Source: CAZEJS01 sp964512645 (GTDB lineage Bacteria > Actinomycetota > Geothermincolia > Fen-727 > Anoxymicrobiaceae). From it: DNA of 64,000 bases. The DNA lies in assembly GCA_964512645.1 (NCBI GenBank), contig CAZEJS010000002.1:111687-175686 (forward strand). Reading direction: 5' to 3'. How positions within the stretch are numbered: the first letter of the stretch is position 1; every line of letters starts with the position of its first letter. Below, piece by piece: positions 32,597-41,679 of this stretch. Both the position numbers and the translations under genes were made by a program. The notes beneath the pieces are model-generated. The model searched no databases. It was not told the origin of the DNA and saw only the letters and a list, made by a program, of their open reading frames with translations.

Positions 32597-33928
32597 ATGG
32601 GAAAGACCGTCGTAATCGGTGGGGGTACTTCAGGGCTCGCGGCGGCTTATACATTGGAGAAGTCCGGCGCCGAATGCGTCGTCCTCGAGAAGAGGGAGTT
32701 CGCGGGCGGCAGGATATACGGGGTGGAAAAAGAGGGGTTCACCCTCGACCTGGGGGCCCAGTTCTTCTTCTCACGATATCGAACGACGTTCGACCTGATG
32801 AAGCAGCTTGGAATCCACGGACGGCTCGTCCAGTGGGCCAGGCCCATGGGCATCCTGCGCGACGGCACGGTCCACGTGGCCTACCCGAGCATAAGCGGCA
32901 ACCTCAAGCATCCCACCAGCGCCCTGAAGTTCGAGGCGCTCTCCAACCGCGGCAAGCGCCAGGGCGCGAAGATGGCTTTCAAGTTCCTGACCCTGGGGAA
33001 GAAGCTGGACTTCAACGACCCCTTGAAAGCCATAGAACTGGACAACGTCTCCTTCGCGGAGTACGCGCGGCGCCACTGGGGCGAGGAGATACTGGAGTAC
33101 GCCATACAGCCTATCGCCAGCACTCTTACCCTCGCGGAGCCCGAGGACATCTCCGCGGCTTACGGGCTCGCGCTCGCCTGGTACTTTCTGCCGGGTCTGA
33201 GCACCACCACCAGGGGGATAGGCCACCTGGCCGAGTCGCTCGCCGGGAAAGTGAAGGACATCAGGCTCGAGACCGAGGTCACCAGGATCGTGATGGAAGG
33301 CTCGAAGGTCAAGGGCGTCGAGATCAAAGACGGTGGCGGCACCGCGTTCATCGAGGCGGACAGCGTGATCTGCGGCTCGCTCGCCCCCGAGGCGGCGGCG
33401 CTCCTGACCGACCTGCCCCGGGGGATCCTCGAGACCCTGGAGGGGATCAAGTACAGCGCGTGCACGCACGTGATGCTGGCCACCAGGGGCAAGGTCATCG
33501 ACGACATGTACGCGATAGCCACCCCGCGGCGTGAGGGGCTGTGCATGTCCGGCTTCACCGACAACGCCAACAAGGCCGCCTCCTACGCCCCGCGCGACAC
33601 CAGCCTGGTGCACGTCTTCACCTTCGGGAACCACGCCCGCGAGATGCTCGACTGGGACGACGACAGGATACGCGAACACGTGACCCGCGAGATCCAGATG
33701 GTCGTCCCGCGTTTCCCGGACGACGTGATATTCTGCGAGATCTTCCGCTGGCCGCAGGCGGTGTGCCTCTCCAACCCTGGCCAGATCACCGCGGTCCAGA
33801 AACTCAAGGTGGCCATGCGCGAGTACCCGGGGCTGCACCTGTCCGGCGAGTACTTCGGGATGCCGTCCGTCGAAGCGGCGCTCACCAGCGGCGTGAACGC
33901 CGCCAACAGGGTCCTCCAGGGGCTCTAG
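32597..33928 (+). CDS. Flavin amine-oxidase/protoporphyrinogen-oxidase-like FAD protein
   Basis: 443 aa, start ATG 32597 (GGGAGG upstream). FAD start VVIGGGTSGLAAAYTLEKSG, then VLEKREFAGGRIYGVEKEGF and FTLDLGAQFFFSRY, the arrangement of the HemY/phytoene-desaturase superfamily. The C-terminal FAD motif is LHLSGEYFGMPSVEAALTSG. The family includes PPO, carotene desaturases and amine oxidases; the GRI and EYFG..SVEAALTSG parts favour a PPO-like member. No other heme genes are nearby, so a role with the preceding lipid-type genes is equally possible. Confidence 0.82.
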   Translation: MGKTVVIGGGTSGLAAAYTLEKSGAECVVLEKREFAGGRIYGVEKEGFTLDLGAQFFFSRYRTTFDLMKQLGIHGRLVQWARPMGILRDGTVHVAYPSISGNLKHPTSALKFEALSNRGKRQGAKMAFKFLTLGKKLDFNDPLKAIELDNVSFAEYARRHWGEEILEYAIQPIASTLTLAEPEDISAAYGLALAWYFLPGLSTTTRGIGHLAESLAGKVKDIRLETEVTRIVMEGSKVKGVEIKDGGGTAFIEADSVICGSLAPEAAALLTDLPRGILETLEGIKYSACTHVMLATRGKVIDDMYAIATPRREGLCMSGFTDNANKAASYAPRDTSLVHVFTFGNHAREMLDWDDDRIREHVTREIQMVVPRFPDDVIFCEIFRWPQAVCLSNPGQITAVQKLKVAMREYPGLHLSGEYFGMPSVEAALTSGVNAANRVLQGL

Positions 33929-34063
33929 AGGCGCGCCCGGGACGGGACGGGACGCCCCCCGGGGCGCCTGCGCGGTGAGCCCCGCGGCGCGCCGGTCGTA
34001 ATCTCCGGCCGCCGAACGGCGGGACGTTGAGAAGCGACTTTGTGCCGCTACGTCTTCAGGTGT

Positions 34064-34069
34064 TATAAT
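34064..34069 (+). promoter_or_regulatory. Putative -10 element of the sensor kinase gene
   Basis: TATAAT about 57 bases before the kinase start, in the 33929-34125 gap whose first half is GC-rich and otherwise featureless. Confidence 0.4.
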
Positions 34070-34125
34070 CGGTCCGTAAGCGGCTACTTTCCTTCCGTCC
34101 GCGGTCGGCAATCGCGGTGAATGAA

Positions 34126-36441
34126 ATGACGTCTGACAGCAACCTCAGAGCTCTCGTAATAGAGGACGACCAGGAGATGGCGCGACTGCTGGCGCGGATA
34201 ATCTCCAGCAGGTTCGCAGTTCACGTCGATATCGTCCATGACTGCGCCTCGGCGCAGCGCAGGCTGGACGAACGCGATTACGACCTCATCACCCTCGACT
34301 ACCGCCTGCCCGACGGCGCCGGGCTCGACCTGCTGGACGATATAACCGGCGGCGGAAGGCCCCACCCGCCGGTCATAATGGTCACCGGCCACGGCGACGA
34401 GGATACCGCCGCCAGGTCGTTCCGCTCGCGCGCTTCAGGGTACGTGGTGAAGGACGCCAAGCTCCCGGAGCTGCTCACCGAGGCCGTGCAGAAAGCCGTC
34501 TCCGAGGTGAGCCTCAAGCGCGTCGAGCGGGAGTTGCTGGACGAGAAGGTGTTTATCGAGGACGTCCTGAACGGCCTCCCGGACCTCTTCGCCGTCGTGG
34601 ACCTGGACGGCCGGTTCTTCCGCTGGAACGAGAAGCTGGTCGGGGTGACCGGTTACTCCAACGCGGAGATCTCGCGCATGACCCTGGAGGAGATGTTCGT
34701 GCCCGAGGACCGGCGGAAGGTCCTCGACGGCATGAAAGAACTCGAGAAGGAGCCCCACGGGGTTTGCGACCTGTCGCTGGAAACCAGATCCGGCGAGCGC
34801 CGCCGTTTCGAGGTGTCCGGGCGGCTGCTCCGGAACCGCGAGGGCATGCCGATCGGCTACAGCGGGATAGGCCGTGACGTCACCGAGCGGGTGAGTGCCG
34901 AGCGCGAACTGGCCGCTTTGAAGGAGAAACTCGAGAACCTCGTCGACGAGAGAACCTCGGAGCTGCAGGCCGCGAACGAGCAGCGGGAGCGCGAGCTGGC
35001 GGAGCGGATCGCCGCCGAGGAGCACTACCGTTCCATACTCGAGAACTCGCTGGACGTCATCGCCATTCTGGACCAGGACGGGGCGATCGTCGAGATCAGC
35101 CCTTCCATCGAGCCGCTGCTCGGTTACAAGCCCGCCGGGATGATCGGAAAGAGCGTTCTGGAGTTCGTCCATCCCGACGACGCCTCCAGTGTGGCGCGGA
35201 CCCACGAGAGCGTCGCGGCGGGAGCGGCGCCTTCCGGCCACGTGGAAACGCGTTTCAGGCACCGCGACGGCTCCTGGCACACCCTGTCCGTAGCGGGTCG
35301 CCGCTACACCTGGCGCGGGGGCGAGGTCCGGGTGGTCGTCAACGCCAGGGACGTCTCCGACGCCCTGCGGGCCCAGGAGGCCCTGCGGGAGAGCGAAGAG
35401 CGCTACAGGAAGATTTTCGAGATCAGCCCCGACCTCGTCTTCCTCATCGGCAAGGACGGGACCCTGACCAACGCAAACGCCGCCATGCTCGAGCGCCAGG
35501 GGAGGACCCTGGAGGAGCTCCGGGGGTGCGGGTACATGGAGTTCTTCGCGGGCAACAACGAGCGGGAGGTGCGAGAGGCGGTGGAACGCCTCAGGCGCGG
35601 CGAGGAGGTCAGGGGCCTGGAGGTGCTGGCACGCGGCGCCGACGGCCGCGAGACCCTGTACGAGATCAACGCGATACCGTTTCTCGACGAATCCGGCGAC
35701 CGGTGCACCTTGAGCCTCGCCAGAGACGTGACCGCGCGCAAGGAGGCGGAGGGAAGACTCAGGGAGCTGAACCGCGAGCTCGAGGGGTACGCCCAGACCG
35801 TTTCGCACGACCTCAGGAGCCCCCTCACCGCCATCAAGCTGGCCGCCGGCAACCTGGAGACGATCGTGGCCAGGATGAACGAGGTGGAGGACCTGGAAGG
35901 GGAAGTGTCGCGCATCGCCGAGATCATCGAGGAGGGGACATCCCGGGCCGAAGCGCTCATCGACGACCTGCTGGTGCTGGCGCGCGCGGGACAGGAACCC
36001 GAGGAGGTGTCCGACGTCGACGTCTCCTCCACCGTCGACAGGATTCTGAGGGAGCACGCCCCCCAGATCGAGCGGCGCGATATCTCGGTGGCCCTGGACG
36101 AGGACCTGGGCACGGTCAGGGCCGACCCCACACACGTTTACCAGGTGTTCAGCAACCTCATCGACAACGGCATCAGGTACAACGACAGCCCGCGGCCTGC
36201 GCTGGAGGTGAAGTACCTCGGCGACACCTCCGGTGGACACACCTACCTGGTCAAGGACAACGGCCCCGGCATTCCTCCCGACAAGCGCGAGGACATCCTC
36301 CTGCCGTTCTACAGGGGCAAGAACGGTTCGACCGGCATAGGCCTGGCCATCGTACAGAAGATAGTCAAGCGGTACGGCGGGACCCTCCGGGTCTACTCGA
36401 ACGGCGGCGCCTGCTTCCAGTTCTCGTTCAAGGACCGCTGA
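34126..36441 (+). CDS. REC-PAS-PAS-PAS sensor histidine kinase
   Basis: 771 aa from ATG 34126, chosen because GGTGA lies 5 bases upstream; an in-frame GTG at 34117 is the alternative. Order: receiver domain 5-122 (IEDDQEM, phosphoacceptor D58 in TLDYRLPDG, VTGHGDEDTAA, VKDA), PAS about 145-255, a coiled coil about 260-300 (AALKEKLENLVDERTSELQA), PAS 305-415, PAS 425-535, HisKA with H561 in TVSHDLRSPLTAIK, and HATPase to the end (NLIDNGIRYND, KDNGPGIPPDK, STGIGLAIVQKI). No transmembrane segment, so it is cytosolic. A receiver placed before the sensor suggests input from another kinase. Its REC domain closely resembles the single-domain regulator at 52709. Confidence 0.93.
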   Translation: MTSDSNLRALVIEDDQEMARLLARIISSRFAVHVDIVHDCASAQRRLDERDYDLITLDYRLPDGAGLDLLDDITGGGRPHPPVIMVTGHGDEDTAARSFRSRASGYVVKDAKLPELLTEAVQKAVSEVSLKRVERELLDEKVFIEDVLNGLPDLFAVVDLDGRFFRWNEKLVGVTGYSNAEISRMTLEEMFVPEDRRKVLDGMKELEKEPHGVCDLSLETRSGERRRFEVSGRLLRNREGMPIGYSGIGRDVTERVSAERELAALKEKLENLVDERTSELQAANEQRERELAERIAAEEHYRSILENSLDVIAILDQDGAIVEISPSIEPLLGYKPAGMIGKSVLEFVHPDDASSVARTHESVAAGAAPSGHVETRFRHRDGSWHTLSVAGRRYTWRGGEVRVVVNARDVSDALRAQEALRESEERYRKIFEISPDLVFLIGKDGTLTNANAAMLERQGRTLEELRGCGYMEFFAGNNEREVREAVERLRRGEEVRGLEVLARGADGRETLYEINAIPFLDESGDRCTLSLARDVTARKEAEGRLRELNRELEGYAQTVSHDLRSPLTAIKLAAGNLETIVARMNEVEDLEGEVSRIAEIIEEGTSRAEALIDDLLVLARAGQEPEEVSDVDVSSTVDRILREHAPQIERRDISVALDEDLGTVRADPTHVYQVFSNLIDNGIRYNDSPRPALEVKYLGDTSGGHTYLVKDNGPGIPPDKREDILLPFYRGKNGSTGIGLAIVQKIVKRYGGTLRVYSNGGACFQFSFKDR

Positions 36442-36458
36442 GCGGTTCTAGAAACCGC
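36442..36458. terminator. Small hairpin between convergent genes
   Basis: GCGGTT (36442-36447) and AACCGC (36453-36458) enclose CTAGA, immediately after the kinase stop and overlapping the stop codon of the convergent gene at 36448. A bidirectional terminator is likely but the stem is short. Confidence 0.45.
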
Positions 36459-38349
36459 GCGTGCCGACCGGCCCGGTGAAGAACCAGACCGCCGTGATGG
36501 TGAGCATCAGCGCGAAAGCCAGGCTCCCGCCGGTCAGGGCCCTCAGGCGCATAGACACCCAGGCCATCAACGCGAACGGCGCGGTCATCGCCAGGAGCAG
36601 CAGCACCACCGGCACCCTGAAGAGCATCAGCTTCATCGAGACCCCCGGGCCCTGCATCAGGGGCAGGAAGGCGACGACGACCACCAGGTCGAGGACGACG
36701 GCGCGCACCAGCAGCACCTTCCACTGGCCCTTCAGGCCTCCCCCGGTGTCCAGGGCGTTGAACGCCAGCTTGTAGAACAGGTAATCCTCCATCCAGAACG
36801 CCACCGCCACGCAGGCCACGCCCAGGAAGAAGTACGAAGGAAGCCTGGCGAACGCCCGGGGCAGCAGGAGCGGCCCGCCGGCCGCCACCATCACGAACAC
36901 CGCTACCGCTACCGGGATGAGCGCGTACACCGCGCTCTTGCCCCACCTCGCCGCGCCGCGTCGGACCTGGTCCTCGAGGCGGCCGGAGGAGAGCAGCCTC
37001 CTCGTCACCACCACCATGAGCGCCACGAAAAAGGGAAGGAGCAGGAGGGTCCTGGTCACGTAGAAGAGGGACGTTTCGTTGACAGCCATGTAAGGAATGA
37101 ACGGCTTTATCCCGAGGGCTTTGGCCGCGGGCATGGCCAGGAAGCTCGCCGCCAGCAGGGGCAGGGCGTAAATCAATACGTCCAGGGCCTGCCTGCCGCC
37201 CGGGTACTCCCACGGCGGCGCCACATGGATCTCGTCTCCCTCGGGGAAAAGCCTGCGCCGGACCAGCGAGAGCAGCCCCAGCGAGAGAAGGAGTATCCCC
37301 GTCGCGAGAAGCGCCAGGCCCAGGTAGCGCCCCCAGAGAAACGGGGCTCCCCGGTCGGGATCAACGGGCAGCCCGGCGCCCTGCTTGATCCAGTCCACCG
37401 CCTGCCGGAGGATCGCCCCGCTGGCCAGCTCCGTCACGTGGTCGTCATCGGTGACGACCAGCTTCCGCGCGGTGCCGGCCGCGAAGTCCCCGTACGTCAC
37501 GCCCTCCTTCAGCCGCGCCTCGCCACGGTTCCGTCTGGCTTCAGCCGTGGCTTTCTCCATAATCTGCTCCTCGCGGGCCACCGAGGCGAGTTCGTCGGCG
37601 CTGCCTATCGCCAGGAGGTAGTTGGGAGGCTTCGCATCGGTGACCGACCCGACGATGTCCCGGTCGCGCTGGGCCCCTGGTGAGTTGATGTCGAAAGTGC
37701 GGGAAAAGCTGGTAAACAGCCAGGACCGGCCGGCGAAGGCGTCCAGCGGACCGGTCAGGTCGACGGCCGCGTCCTTGTAGCTGGTCCACGACCAGATGGC
37801 GACGACCGAGGAAAACGGGCCCCCGGGCTGCACGATCCCGGCGCGGGTGGCGCTCACCCCGCCCAGCGAATGGCCCATCGCCACGACGTGCGCCGGGTCA
37901 ACCCCGGGGACGTTCTTCGCAAGGTACTCGCCCGCGGCGATGACGTCGTTCGCCTCACCGAAGGCGAACTCGCAGGCGCCGCCCGATCCCCCGTGCCCGC
38001 GCAGGTCGATGGCGAGCACGATCAGGCCTTCCTGCGCCATCCGGCGAGCAATCTGGACGTACCACTCCTTGGAGCCGGTGATGCCGTTGGCGAACACGAC
38101 CCCGGGCACTTTCCCCGACGGGGCTGCGGGGGGTTCGACCAGGAGGCCGGCTACGGCGACGGGTTTCTCCCCCGGTCCCCGGGCCGTCAAGGTCACTTTC
38201 CTGTACCTGACCCCGGAGGTGGCTCCGGCAGTCACCGCGATCCCCGCGACAAGGACCAGCAGCCCGATGCCCAGGAGTAGCATCCAGGGCTTCACTCTCC
38301 GCGGCCTCCCCGAGGGCATGGCTTCGCCCGGTGTTTCAGACGTGTCCAA
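36448..38349 (-). CDS. Alpha/beta hydrolase fused to a C-terminal polytopic membrane domain
   Basis: 633 aa from TTG 38349, preceded by GGAGG 5 bases upstream; ATG 38319 (ten codons in) is the alternative. One N-terminal helix (WMLLLGIGLLVLVAGIAV), then an alpha/beta hydrolase about 35-330: oxyanion region FANGITGSKEWYVQIA, LAIDLRGHGGSGG, nucleophile elbow MGHSLGGVS, acid region AIGSADELASV, and His in VTDDDHVTELA. Residues about 350-630 contain roughly eight hydrophobic helices with no family I can name. The catalytic domain would face outside if the first helix is an anchor. Possibly a lipid or ester hydrolase at the membrane. A TAGAAT at 38400 agrees with a start near 38349 rather than the longer frame. 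Confidence 0.78.
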   Translation of the reverse strand: MDTSETPGEAMPSGRPRRVKPWMLLLGIGLLVLVAGIAVTAGATSGVRYRKVTLTARGPGEKPVAVAGLLVEPPAAPSGKVPGVVFANGITGSKEWYVQIARRMAQEGLIVLAIDLRGHGGSGGACEFAFGEANDVIAAGEYLAKNVPGVDPAHVVAMGHSLGGVSATRAGIVQPGGPFSSVVAIWSWTSYKDAAVDLTGPLDAFAGRSWLFTSFSRTFDINSPGAQRDRDIVGSVTDAKPPNYLLAIGSADELASVAREEQIMEKATAEARRNRGEARLKEGVTYGDFAAGTARKLVVTDDDHVTELASGAILRQAVDWIKQGAGLPVDPDRGAPFLWGRYLGLALLATGILLLSLGLLSLVRRRLFPEGDEIHVAPPWEYPGGRQALDVLIYALPLLAASFLAMPAAKALGIKPFIPYMAVNETSLFYVTRTLLLLPFFVALMVVVTRRLLSSGRLEDQVRRGAARWGKSAVYALIPVAVAVFVMVAAGGPLLLPRAFARLPSYFFLGVACVAVAFWMEDYLFYKLAFNALDTGGGLKGQWKVLLVRAVVLDLVVVVAFLPLMQGPGVSMKLMLFRVPVVLLLLAMTAPFALMAWVSMRLRALTGGSLAFALMLTITAVWFFTGPVGTRGF

Positions 38350-38399
38350 TCGGCCTCCGTTCCTGCCGGCGTCGAACCCGGCGCGGCGCGCCGCACCAT

Positions 38400-38405
38400 A
38401 TTCTA
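38400..38405 (-). promoter_or_regulatory. Putative -10 element of the hydrolase/membrane-protein gene
   Basis: TAGAAT on the minus strand about 50 bases before the TTG at 38349, inside the 124-base gap after the permease gene. Confidence 0.4.
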
Positions 38406-38473
38406 CAGCAGGCTCCCGCCGTTCAAAACCGGCGGGCCGCAGTCCTTCCACCGCCCTACCGACGCCCGCGAAC

Positions 38474-40855
38474 TCAGTTGATCCGTTCCCGGGTCACCCG
38501 CGCGAGGTCGAGGCGCCACAGGCGCCTGAGCGATGGGAGTTGGGAGAGAAGCGTCACCGCGAACGTAGCGACCACGACGAACAGTACGGTCTGCCAGGAG
38601 ATGACCGCGTCGGGAACCAGGCGCTCCGACGTGAGCAGCCTGTCCATGATCACCCACTCGAGCAGGCGCCCGAGAAGTACCCCGGGCACCAGCGCGGCTA
38701 GCACCACCGTCACCGTCTCCACGGTCAGGAACGAGAAGATGAGTCCGTGCGTGGCTCCCAGGGTCCTGACGGTACCGATCTCCCGCTCTCTCTCGAGCAG
38801 GTTGACCGTGACCATCGAGAAGATCACGGCGAACCCCATCGCGAAGGCCATCACGTAGAAGATCAGAAAGAGCGCTTTGACGGCCCCCACCAGTTCCTCG
38901 AAGACCCTCGCGACGCCGCTCTTGGTGATAACCTGCGCCACCCCCGGGAGGTCTCTTATCGCGTTCGCCACCCTCCCCGACTCCCCGGGTTCGACCTTCG
39001 CCGCGATGCCGTTGAACGCTCCGGCAACGCCGCCTGTCCTCGAATACAGGCCCTGGATATAAGCCAGGTTCACGTAGCAGACGCCCCCAAAAGGCTCCGA
39101 TACGAAGCCTGCCACCTTGAAAGGCACCGGCGCGTCCCCCAGCGGGGTCACGATGCCCACGTATTTTCCGATATCCACCGGCAGCTTCGTCCTGGCGCCG
39201 CGGTTGAGTATCACCTCCGCCGGGCCCGGTTCCGCCCTGGACCGCGGCGTAGGGTACAGCCCGTGCATCCTCGAGCCGCGCTCGAACGCCTGCACCTGTA
39301 CGTCGAGGGAAGCGCCCGCGGCCACCAGGCGGCCGGGCACCGCTATGAAGCCCTCCGCGCTCTCGGCCCCGTTGATGGCCTTCACCCTGGCGAGCATGGA
39401 CGCGTCGATCGGCTCAGGCCACGCCGCGGCGACGTCCCACCCGAGGACACCGTTCAGGTACTTGTCGACCGCGAAATCGATGGAGTCCCTGCCTCCGGTG
39501 GAAGTAACGATCACGCAGAGGGTCGCGATGACCCCCAGGAAGGTGAAGACCGTTCGCCTCCTGTTCCTCGAGAGGTTGCGGAAGGAGATACGGAGCCACA
39601 GTGGAAACCCTGGCCTGCCGGTCACCCGGGGCGGGGACGAATAGGCGGCCGTTCCGATGGAGAGGCCGCCCTCGGTACGCATCGCGTCGGCGGGCTTCAT
39701 GCGGACGGCGTGCCCCGCGGGAACGAGGGCGCCCAGGACGGAGAAGGCCAGGCCCGCGAACACCCCGACGAGCACGATGTCGGCGTAAACCGTAGTCCGC
39801 ACCAGGGGCAGGCCGAACACCCCCGCGTACACGTTGGCGAACAGCCGCGACAGGAAGAACCCCGCAACCACCCCGATAACGCCCCCGGCCGCCCCGAGCG
39901 CGACGCCGTAGCCGACGTAATGGAGCGAGAGGTCGCGCCTGCCGTAACCGAGTGCCCGCGTCGCGCCTATCTCGCGCTGCTGGGAAAACACTATCTGGGT
40001 CATCGTGATGTAGATGGCCAGCGCGGCGACGGCGAACAGCAGCAGGGAGAAGAAGAGGGCAACCTTCTCGACGTCCTGAAGCTCGAGCGTAAGGGTGAGC
40101 GCGGCCGGCTCGTCCGGCCCTGCCGTGAGGCCGGTCAGGCCGGAGGGCGCCAGCAGTTCCTCCACGGCGCCCATCGTCTCGCGCAGCCTGCCGTTGTCGG
40201 CCACCCTCCCGGGGATGTTGTTTATCCTTCCGTCCATGTCGAAGAGCCCGGCGGCGTCGCTGTACCTGACGAAGATGACCCCGAACTGGGCGGGGTCGGT
40301 GACGTACTCCGCTTTGCTGGTGACCATCCTCAGGTACTCCGGACTGACTACCGTCCCGGTTACGACAAAAGTGACTTCCCCGGAGACGCCGGAGACCGTC
40401 AGAGGCGTGCCGGGGGGCAGGCGGAGCTCCGTGGCAATGTGGTGTTCCACCATGCAGCCGCCGCTCACGCCGGGCTCGAGATAGGCGCCCTTCTCCACTA
40501 TCAGGTCGTTCACGGCCGGGCGGCCGGCGTCGGGCACGGTTACCACCCGCAGCGTCAAGCGCCTTCCCGCCAGGCCGCCCTGGGTGTTCCGGACGATCCT
40601 TCCTTCCGCGGCCGTTACGTTGGGAACCGCGCGGACCTCCGCGGCGATGGAAAACGGCGCGTCGGTAACCCTGGCGGAGAAGTCCTCGTAGCGGGTCCGG
40701 CGATATATGTCGTTGACCGAATCCTTCAGGTCACGGGTAGCCAGTAACGGACCGGTGAACATGACGATGCCGAGTGCCACCACCGCGAGGATCGCCGCCA
40801 CCTGCGCCCAGTGCGCGCCGAGGTCGCGCAGGAGCTTCTTGTTCAGTCGGCTCAA
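38474..40855 (-). CDS. FtsX/MacB-type ABC transporter permease without an adjacent ATPase
   Basis: 793 aa from TTG 40855 (AAAGGAA upstream). One TM near the start (VAAILAVVALGIVMFTGPLL), a large extracytoplasmic MacB_PCD-like region, three TMs with an FtsX domain (about 255-375: IYITMTQIVFSQQREIGATR is the coupling signature), then a second half with another TM (FTFLGVIATLCVIVTSTGG), periplasmic domain and a final FtsX domain (VTVNLLEREREIGTVRTLGA). This duplicated layout is the LolE/YbjP-like full-length form. Lipoprotein or lipid export or a mechanotransmission role is usual. No ATP-binding subunit lies beside it in this window, which is unusual. Confidence 0.9.
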   Translation of the reverse strand: MSRLNKKLLRDLGAHWAQVAAILAVVALGIVMFTGPLLATRDLKDSVNDIYRRTRYEDFSARVTDAPFSIAAEVRAVPNVTAAEGRIVRNTQGGLAGRRLTLRVVTVPDAGRPAVNDLIVEKGAYLEPGVSGGCMVEHHIATELRLPPGTPLTVSGVSGEVTFVVTGTVVSPEYLRMVTSKAEYVTDPAQFGVIFVRYSDAAGLFDMDGRINNIPGRVADNGRLRETMGAVEELLAPSGLTGLTAGPDEPAALTLTLELQDVEKVALFFSLLLFAVAALAIYITMTQIVFSQQREIGATRALGYGRRDLSLHYVGYGVALGAAGGVIGVVAGFFLSRLFANVYAGVFGLPLVRTTVYADIVLVGVFAGLAFSVLGALVPAGHAVRMKPADAMRTEGGLSIGTAAYSSPPRVTGRPGFPLWLRISFRNLSRNRRRTVFTFLGVIATLCVIVTSTGGRDSIDFAVDKYLNGVLGWDVAAAWPEPIDASMLARVKAINGAESAEGFIAVPGRLVAAGASLDVQVQAFERGSRMHGLYPTPRSRAEPGPAEVILNRGARTKLPVDIGKYVGIVTPLGDAPVPFKVAGFVSEPFGGVCYVNLAYIQGLYSRTGGVAGAFNGIAAKVEPGESGRVANAIRDLPGVAQVITKSGVARVFEELVGAVKALFLIFYVMAFAMGFAVIFSMVTVNLLEREREIGTVRTLGATHGLIFSFLTVETVTVVLAALVPGVLLGRLLEWVIMDRLLTSERLVPDAVISWQTVLFVVVATFAVTLLSQLPSLRRLWRLDLARVTRERIN

Positions 40856-40888
40856 GCCGTTCCTTTCGGCTGACGATGCGGGCTTCGA

Positions 40889-40894
40889 TATAAT
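40889..40894 (+). promoter_or_regulatory. Putative -10 element of the nitroreductase gene
   Basis: TATAAT 49 bases before ATG 40943 in the gap divergent from the permease gene. Confidence 0.4.
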
Positions 40895-40942
40895 CTAACG
40901 ACGAAACCCGCCGCCGGGCGCGGGCCAATAGGAGGTTACCAG

Positions 40943-41548
40943 ATGGACGTGTTCGAGGCGATAGAGAGCAGGCGCAGTATCCGCAGGTTCAAGAGGGACC
41001 CCGTGCCGGCTGAGCTCCTCGACAGGGTGCTCGACGCCGCCCGCCTGTCACCCTCCAGCAGCAACACCCAGTCCTGGAGGTTCAAGGTCGTCACCGACGA
41101 CACGATCAAAAAGGAGATACGCGCCTCCGCTTACGGACAGAGGTTCATCGAGCAGGCGCCGGTGGTAATAGCGTGCTGCCTCGACGCGGAAGCGTTCAAG
41201 GAGCGGGGCCGGCAGACGCTCCGCCTGGTGATGAGCGGGGCCCGGTTCAGCCTGGAGATGATGCTCCGGGCGGTACGGGGCGGCAAGGACAAAGGCTTCG
41301 ACCCGGAGCGCGTCGTCATCAACGGCACGATCAACGTCAGCATCGCCGTGGAGCACATGGTGCTTGCCGCGCGGGCGCTGGGGTTGGGGACTTGCTGGGT
41401 GCGGGCTTTCGACGCCGAGGCCGTGGCCAGGACGCTGGACCTTCCCGACGGCCTGGTGCTGGTGTGCCTGCTGCCGCTGGGATACCCCGACGAGTCGCCC
41501 CGCCCCCGCCCCCGCAAAGACCTGGAGGATATCCTCATCGAGGATTGA
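40943..41548 (+). CDS. Nitroreductase-family FMN oxidoreductase
   Basis: 201 aa, start ATG 40943 with AGGAGG ten bases upstream. The FMN-binding start MDVFEAIESRRSIRRFK, AARLSPSSSNTQSWRF, the central DVNIAVEHM-like stretch (INVSIAVEHMVLAARALGLG, TCWVRAF) and the C-terminal LLPLGYPDE are typical. Reduces nitro groups, quinones or enones with NAD(P)H; physiological substrate unknown. It stands alone between convergent and divergent neighbours. Confidence 0.92.
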   Translation: MDVFEAIESRRSIRRFKRDPVPAELLDRVLDAARLSPSSSNTQSWRFKVVTDDTIKKEIRASAYGQRFIEQAPVVIACCLDAEAFKERGRQTLRLVMSGARFSLEMMLRAVRGGKDKGFDPERVVINGTINVSIAVEHMVLAARALGLGTCWVRAFDAEAVARTLDLPDGLVLVCLLPLGYPDESPRPRPRKDLEDILIED

Positions 41549-41679
41549 GCCATGGCGGGGAGACGCCGGAATTGAGACGGTTCCGCGGCCGGGACGGGCC
41601 CGGGCGGCACGGAGAAAAATGACCGCCGGCGGGAAGCTCCCGGGGCGTACGAGGCCGGCTCGCGGAGGATTCCGGCGGG

